From JAEUKA01 sp035328405 (lineage in GTDB: Bacteria; Myxococcota_A; Polyangia; Palsa-1104; JAEUJZ01), in NCBI GenBank assembly GCA_035328405.1, contig DAOLIT010000018.1, forward strand, positions 14,456 to 78,455: DNA of 64,000 nucleotides, written 5' to 3'. The notes under the pieces were generated by a model. That model saw only the letters and a list, made by a program, of their open reading frames with translations, ran no database searches and had not been told where the DNA came from. Each line of letters opens with the position of its first letter. Position 1 is the first letter of the stretch. This document shows, piece by piece, positions 60,138 to 64,000 of the stretch. The position numbers and the translations under genes were made by a program.

Positions 60138-61340
60138 CTACCTCAGCAACTCGCTTTTGAGAAGGAAACCGCCGTCCGCAGCCACCCGCTCGCCGACGGA
60201 AAGGCCTGATCGAACTTCGACTTGTCCCCCACCCGAAATGCCCAGTTCGACGTTGCGTTTGCCAAACGAACCATCCGGCTCAGCGACAAACACGATGGGC
60301 TTGCCCTCGACGGTTTGAATCGCTTTGCGCGGCACCGCCAGCACTTCCAGTTTCGACAGCGACGGGTCACCGACCAGCGTCGCCGTTACAAACTGTCCCG
60401 GACGAAACAGCCCGTCCGGGTTTTGAAATTCGACACGAACGGGCGCGGTGCGGGTTTTTTCGTCGATGACCTGCCCGACATAAGCCACGCGCGCCGGGAA
60501 TGTCCGGCCCGGATACGCCTCGGTGCGCAGCACGACTTTTTGGTCTTTGTGGACATATGAAAGGTCTTTTTCAAACAGGTCCAGAACCACCCACAGCCAC
60601 GACAAATTGGCGACGCGAAACGCATCGCTAGCCGATTGCACCGATTGTCCGAGCGACACCTCTCGCGTAATCACCACGCCGTCAATCGGACTCACGAGCG
60701 GCACGCGCCCCGGCCAACCTCCGGTTCGCTCCAGCACTTTGATGTCCTCGGCCCGCAAACCCAGCGCCCGCAGCCTTTGGGTCGCCGCCGCCAAATTCGC
60801 CTCTTCCGTCGCTGCAGCCGCTTCGGCCAGTTCTCTTTCGCGCTCGGACGACACCCTCCGCTCCGCCAATTCTTTTTCGCGACGCAGATTCGCCTGCGCC
60901 GCCACCGTCGCTGCCCGAGCCGTCAAATACGCAGCCTGCGCTTGGCCTACCTCGGCACTTTCCAGTGCTGCCAACAGTTGCCCGGCTTTCACTTTGTCCC
61001 CGATGCCTACTTCGAGCGACACGATCCGACCCGCGATGAGCGGCCCGACCTCAGCAAAATGGTCTGCGTCATAACTGACCGAACCGACCACCTCGACATC
61101 CCTGGCCAGGAACACGCGCACCGCCGCCACCGTGTCGATTCGGTTCTTTTGCGTCGCCAACGCCGACAACCGCAATTTGTCATCGACTTTTGCGGGAACG
61201 GGCGCAACCGGCGCTGGGTCGCTTTTTCCCCGCTGACCAAAGAGCACACCCACAAGAACACACAGGCTCGCGGCCCCCACGTTTTTGACCGCCCGGCCCA
61301 CCCAAGAACTCGCTGAACTCGTTGTTTCTGGTTTGTTCAT
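60138..61340 (-). CDS. czcB: RND membrane fusion protein, CzcB-type
   Basis: The 400-residue periplasmic adaptor joins the pump to the outer membrane channel. An N-terminal transmembrane helix (about 22-40) is followed by a barrel-sandwich domain (G-P-L-I-A-G-R-I-V-S-L-E-V-G-I-G), a long helical hairpin rich in Ala, Glu and Arg, the second lipoyl half (L-V-S-P-I-D-G-V-V) and a beta-barrel. No clear C-terminal metal-binding His/Met extension is present. The ATG at 61340 overlaps the channel gene's stop by four bases. A longer frame upstream lies in the channel gene. Confidence 0.91.
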   Translation of the reverse strand: MNKPETTSSASSWVGRAVKNVGAASLCVLVGVLFGQRGKSDPAPVAPVPAKVDDKLRLSALATQKNRIDTVAAVRVFLARDVEVVGSVSYDADHFAEVGPLIAGRIVSLEVGIGDKVKAGQLLAALESAEVGQAQAAYLTARAATVAAQANLRREKELAERRVSSERERELAEAAAATEEANLAAATQRLRALGLRAEDIKVLERTGGWPGRVPLVSPIDGVVITREVSLGQSVQSASDAFRVANLSWLWVVLDLFEKDLSYVHKDQKVVLRTEAYPGRTFPARVAYVGQVIDEKTRTAPVRVEFQNPDGLFRPGQFVTATLVGDPSLSKLEVLAVPRKAIQTVEGKPIVFVAEPDGSFGKRNVELGISGGGQVEVRSGLSVGERVAADGGFLLKSELLR

Positions 61341-62674
61341 CGCAACCCTCGCTCGATAAGCACCACGCCGACCGCCCGTTCGAGTTCGAGCGCCGCGCTC
61401 CACAGTTCTTCCAGCAGCGATAGCCCGCGCAGCCGTGTGTCCGCCAGCTCGCGAGACGCCGCAATCACCCGAAACAGGTCGAACTTGCCCGCCTGCCAAC
61501 CGCGTTGCAAAAGATCGATGTTGTTTTCAGACGGCGGCAACACGTCTTTTCGGAACGTCTCGACCTGCGACCGCAACAGCACGACCCGTGCATGCGCTTG
61601 CGCGACTTCGCCGACGATTCGGTTTCGCAAAAGCCGCTCCTCGGCCTGGCGTTTGCGTTCCTGCGCCGCCACTTGAGCCAGCGGGCCCTGGTTTCGGTTC
61701 CACACAGGCAACGACAGACCGACCGTCCCACCCACAAACACCTGCCCCGGCAAATCCCGTTGGTAATCGAACGCCAGGAGCAGATTCGGAAACGCCTCTC
61801 GCCGCAGCCGCCCCGATTCCTCGGCCAGCGCCGCTTTTTGTTTGTCGAGCGCCCGCAAGTCCGCTCGGTTCGCATTCGCCAGCGCGATCAATTCCTCCAA
61901 ATCCGTGATCGGCTTCGCAAACTGCGGCAGCAAAAGATGCGGCGTCGAAAGCGACAGTTGCGTCCCGTGTTCGATTCCACACAACACCTTGAGCAGCGTG
62001 TGCCGATTCGAGGCATCGATCTGCGCCTGCACCCGATCCGCCTGCACCCGGCCCTTTTCGATTTGCGCCAGGTTCACTTCCAACGCGCCCGTTGCTCCAA
62101 GCTGAAGCCGTGTGGCCGCCGAAGCCAAAAACTGGTTCGCGAGCGCCTCGCGGTTTTGTGCCACCACCACCCGCTGTTCCGAAAGGGCCGCCTGCATGTA
62201 CGCCGTTTGCAACAGCGCCCGTGTTTCGACGTGAGCGAGTTCCGTTTGTGCCTCCGCCACATCGACTTTCGCCGCCCACGCCGCCAGCCGGGCAAACCGC
62301 GGCCCAGCGATTTCAAACGCCTGCTCGACGTGGACTTGGTATTGAAAACCTTTCGCCGTCGGGTCTTGCGTCGTTTCGGTGCGTTTGCCGAGCATCGCCG
62401 TGAAAAGCGGGTTTTGCGAAAACCACAACGCCGCACCTGTCTTGCCCGACTCGACCACTTTCTGTTCTGCCCACGCCATCACCAGTTGCGGCAAGTTGTT
62501 TTGCCCAAGGTGCAGCGCCTCTTCGATGGAAAGCTGGCGCGCGGTTGAATCTTGCACGGTCGCGACCGGTTCTTGCGCCAGTGCAGCGACCACGCTTGTC
62601 GCTTGTGCGGCGACTGAAAAAGCAAAACACAAACCAACCCAACCCTTCTGTTGAAACGGGAAACACACTGTCAT
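61337..62674 (-). CDS. czcC: TolC-family outer membrane efflux protein, CzcC-type
   Basis: The 445-residue protein is the outer membrane channel of the exporter. It has a signal peptide (about 1-36) and two repeats of the long helical/outer-membrane-efflux pattern, with the amphipathic helices V-A-E-A-Q-T-E-L-A and Q-A-H-A-R-V-V-L-L-R-S-Q-V. There is no lipobox. The ATG at 62674 has AAGG eight bases before it; a GTG 18 bases upstream is also open. It is the first gene of czcCBA, ordered as in metal-efflux operons. No regulator is next to it. Confidence 0.9.
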   Translation of the reverse strand: MTVCFPFQQKGWVGLCFAFSVAAQATSVVAALAQEPVATVQDSTARQLSIEEALHLGQNNLPQLVMAWAEQKVVESGKTGAALWFSQNPLFTAMLGKRTETTQDPTAKGFQYQVHVEQAFEIAGPRFARLAAWAAKVDVAEAQTELAHVETRALLQTAYMQAALSEQRVVVAQNREALANQFLASAATRLQLGATGALEVNLAQIEKGRVQADRVQAQIDASNRHTLLKVLCGIEHGTQLSLSTPHLLLPQFAKPITDLEELIALANANRADLRALDKQKAALAEESGRLRREAFPNLLLAFDYQRDLPGQVFVGGTVGLSLPVWNRNQGPLAQVAAQERKRQAEERLLRNRIVGEVAQAHARVVLLRSQVETFRKDVLPPSENNIDLLQRGWQAGKFDLFRVIAASRELADTRLRGLSLLEELWSAALELERAVGVVLIERGLR

Positions 62675-62783
62675 GTCTTTGGCCTTGCGCACGGTTCTTC
62701 ACGGGGCTTGTAGCATCTGCTGCGCGCAACGGCCACTCGCTTTCCACCGACGTTCGTTTCCCCGGTTCGCGTGAGAAGTTGTA

Positions 62784-62789
62784 TATGAT
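62784..62789 (+). promoter_or_regulatory. Candidate -10 hexamer TATGAT for the ATP-grasp gene
   Basis: TATGAT ends eight bases before the ATG at 62798 and has no Shine-Dalgarno below it. I see no convincing -35 box 16-18 bases upstream. A start about 6-8 bases downstream would be leaderless. Confidence 0.4.
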
Positions 62790-62797
62790 GCGCGCAC

Positions 62798-63904
62798 ATG
62801 TCGGATGATCCTGAAGAGCCGAAATCAGCCAAGTCTTCCAAACACCGCCGCTTTGCCGAGCAACGCATTTTGGTTCTTCACAACGCAGACTTTGCCGAAA
62901 CTCCCGACGGAGATCCGGCCTACGAGTCTCGGGCGGACGTGCTCAACCAAGCGCACGATGTTGCTCGGGCGCTGGCCACGCGAGGGCACTTTGTCGATTT
63001 GCTCGGTATCGATCGCGAGGACGTTCCCGCGTTGCTTTCGCGTCTGCAAAACGACCCGCCCGACCTCGTGTTCAACTTGGTGGAGTCGCTCGTCAAAATC
63101 GACGCGCACCAGGTCGTCACACCGGCCTTGCTTGCGCTCTTCGACGTACCTTTTACCGGGGCCAGCGCCGCGACGATGCTGCTTGCAGGCGACAAAATGC
63201 GGACCAAGCAGGTGCTCGCCGCCGAGGGGATTCCGACTCCGCGTGGTGTGCTTCTTTCCGGGCCGTTTCGATCGTCGGTAGCGGATCTGTCGTCGATTGC
63301 CAGGCTTGGATATCCGCTCATCGCGAAGTTTCCCGACGAATCCGGTTCGTTTGGGCTGACCCCGCACTCCGTCGTGAATTCTGACGACTCGCTGCTCGCC
63401 CATCTTCGCGTGCTGCGCGAAACGTATCCGCTCCGGCGCATCCTCGTCGAGCAATACATCGAAGGCAGAGAACTCAATGTGTCCCTTTTGGGCCATCGCG
63501 TGTTGCCGATTTCCGAGATCGACATGTCGCGTCTTCCCGATGGACAGCCGCGCATCGTCACTTATGACGCCAAATGGAACAAAACGTCTGCGGACTACGC
63601 CCTTGTGTCGAGCTCGCGCACGGCGACCGATTTGGCGCAGCCCGTCGCGGAAAAAATCAAGCAGGTCGCAGAACGCGCGTTTGCCGCGCTCGGAATGTGC
63701 GACTACGGGCGCGTCGATTTTCGCCTGTCATCCGATGGAACCCCGTATGTCTTGGAAGTGAACGCCAATTGCGATCTGTCCGACGGGGCCGGTCTGTCTT
63801 TGGCTGCACGTTCGGTCGGGATTCCCTACGACGAGCTCGTCGAAGAAGTTGCCCAATCCGCCCGCCGCCGTTTCGCAACTGCGCGAGCCGCCCTCCCCGA
63901 CTGA
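62798..63904 (+). CDS. D-alanine-D-alanine ligase-like ATP-grasp protein
   Basis: The 368-residue protein resembles the Ddl family. A Rossmann-like N-terminal third with V-F-N-L-V-E-S-L precedes the ATP-grasp domain. There, T-G-A-S-A-A-T-M-L-L-A-G-D-K-M-R-T-K, a V-E-Q-Y-I-E-G-R-E-L-N-V-S segment and V-L-E-V-N-A-N-C-D-L-S (metal-binding acidic and Asn) are seen. The N-terminus has an extra charged 20-residue stretch. It is probably a ligase joining a carboxylate and an amine; whether it makes D-Ala-D-Ala is not shown, as no murein genes adjoin. Confidence 0.85.
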   Translation: MSDDPEEPKSAKSSKHRRFAEQRILVLHNADFAETPDGDPAYESRADVLNQAHDVARALATRGHFVDLLGIDREDVPALLSRLQNDPPDLVFNLVESLVKIDAHQVVTPALLALFDVPFTGASAATMLLAGDKMRTKQVLAAEGIPTPRGVLLSGPFRSSVADLSSIARLGYPLIAKFPDESGSFGLTPHSVVNSDDSLLAHLRVLRETYPLRRILVEQYIEGRELNVSLLGHRVLPISEIDMSRLPDGQPRIVTYDAKWNKTSADYALVSSSRTATDLAQPVAEKIKQVAERAFAALGMCDYGRVDFRLSSDGTPYVLEVNANCDLSDGAGLSLAARSVGIPYDELVEEVAQSARRRFATARAALPD

Positions 63905-63948
63905 CCACGGCCCACGCCGTCTGTGCGCCCCCATACGGCAATGTCCGC

Positions 63949-64000
63949 CAGTGTGTGCGCCAGTGTGTGCGCCAGTGTGTGCGCCAGTGTGTGCGCCAGT
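63949..64000 (+). repeat. 12-bp tandem repeat (CAGTGTGTGCGC), runs off the window
   Basis: Four identical copies of the 12-base unit lie at 63949-63960, 63961-63972, 63973-63984 and 63985-63996, and four bases of a fifth copy follow at the end. The period is divisible by three and has no stop in several frames, so it might be part of a protein-coding gene that starts or ends outside. The total copy number is unknown. Confidence 0.95.

Noticed and set aside
58377..60209. A 610-codon open frame opposite czcA
   Set aside because: It is a His/Arg/Gln-rich shadow of the RND pump, which has convincing motifs on the minus strand.
63949..64000. CRISPR array
   Set aside because: The unit is 12 bases, repeats follow each other without spacers, and no cas genes are present.

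Overview
The window looks like a chromosomal piece of a moderately GC-rich (roughly high 50s percent, estimated by eye) Gram-negative bacterium. The mix of genes points to the myxobacterial/deltaproteobacterial side: an FHA-linked sigma-54 activator, a zinc-ribbon/FHA protein, a PP2C phosphatase, many small lipoproteins with no clear family, a caspase-like peptidase and an HD-GYP response regulator. An Omp85 protein, RND efflux with a TolC-type channel and lipobox proteins show that there is an outer membrane. The taxonomic placement is inference. Coding density is very high. No gene-free stretch exceeds 300 bases, and many neighbours overlap by 4 to 50 bases.

Layout. 1-5.6 kb: end of a TolB-like propeller, a CBS protein, a [4Fe-4S] uracil-DNA glycosylase, a small exported protein and a Lon-type protease with a ruined ATP site. 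5.7-11.5 kb: yciO, a lipid kinase, crcB, prmC, a nickel/cobalt-type permease and two exported proteins. 11.6-15.7 kb: a leftward preT-preA-glycosyltransferase run. 15.9-20.6 kb: an Omp85/BamA protein, a divergent coiled-coil membrane protein, tRNA-Cys and a cupredoxin lipoprotein. 20.8-25.4 kb: a zinc-ribbon/FHA protein, PP2C phosphatase and FHA-sigma-54 activator. 25.4-29.5 kb: a two-gene sugar-type ABC transporter and a solitary ftsZ. 29.6-36.0 kb: a membrane protein, an orphan DNA methyltransferase, a Crp-type regulator, fdhD, a Nudix protein and an SPFH protein. 36.1-39.9 kb: a degenerate family B DNA polymerase and dihydropyrimidinase. 40.0-46.3 kb: a fused Alg14-Alg13-type glycosyltransferase, a REC-GAF-HD-GYP regulator, a carbamoyltransferase, a Fur-family regulator and a glycerophosphodiesterase. 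46.2-50.1 kb: a leftward run of four genes including hemB and P5C dehydrogenase. 50.4-54.4 kb: exported proteins and a caspase. 54.5-56.3 kb: an acyltransferase-SDR pair. 56.3-62.7 kb: a CzcCBA-type efflux operon plus a reductase. 62.8-64.0 kb: an ATP-grasp ligase and a 12-bp tandem repeat running off the end.

Genes that work together. PreT, PreA and dihydropyrimidinase supply the first two steps of reductive pyrimidine breakdown. The czc genes form a complete tripartite metal exporter. The FHA, PP2C and sigma-54 genes look like one phosphorylation-signalling module that lacks an adjacent kinase.

The strongest leads are a Pol II-type polymerase that keeps its metal-binding aspartates but has lost its exonuclease motifs and steric-gate tyrosine, a Lon protease with an intact Ser-Lys dyad and no P-loop, a caspase with an adaptor-like N-terminal domain in an AT-rich patch, a set of genes whose start codon sits 6 to 10 bases after a TANNNT hexamer (possible leaderless transcripts), and base-composition patches whose borders fall inside genes.
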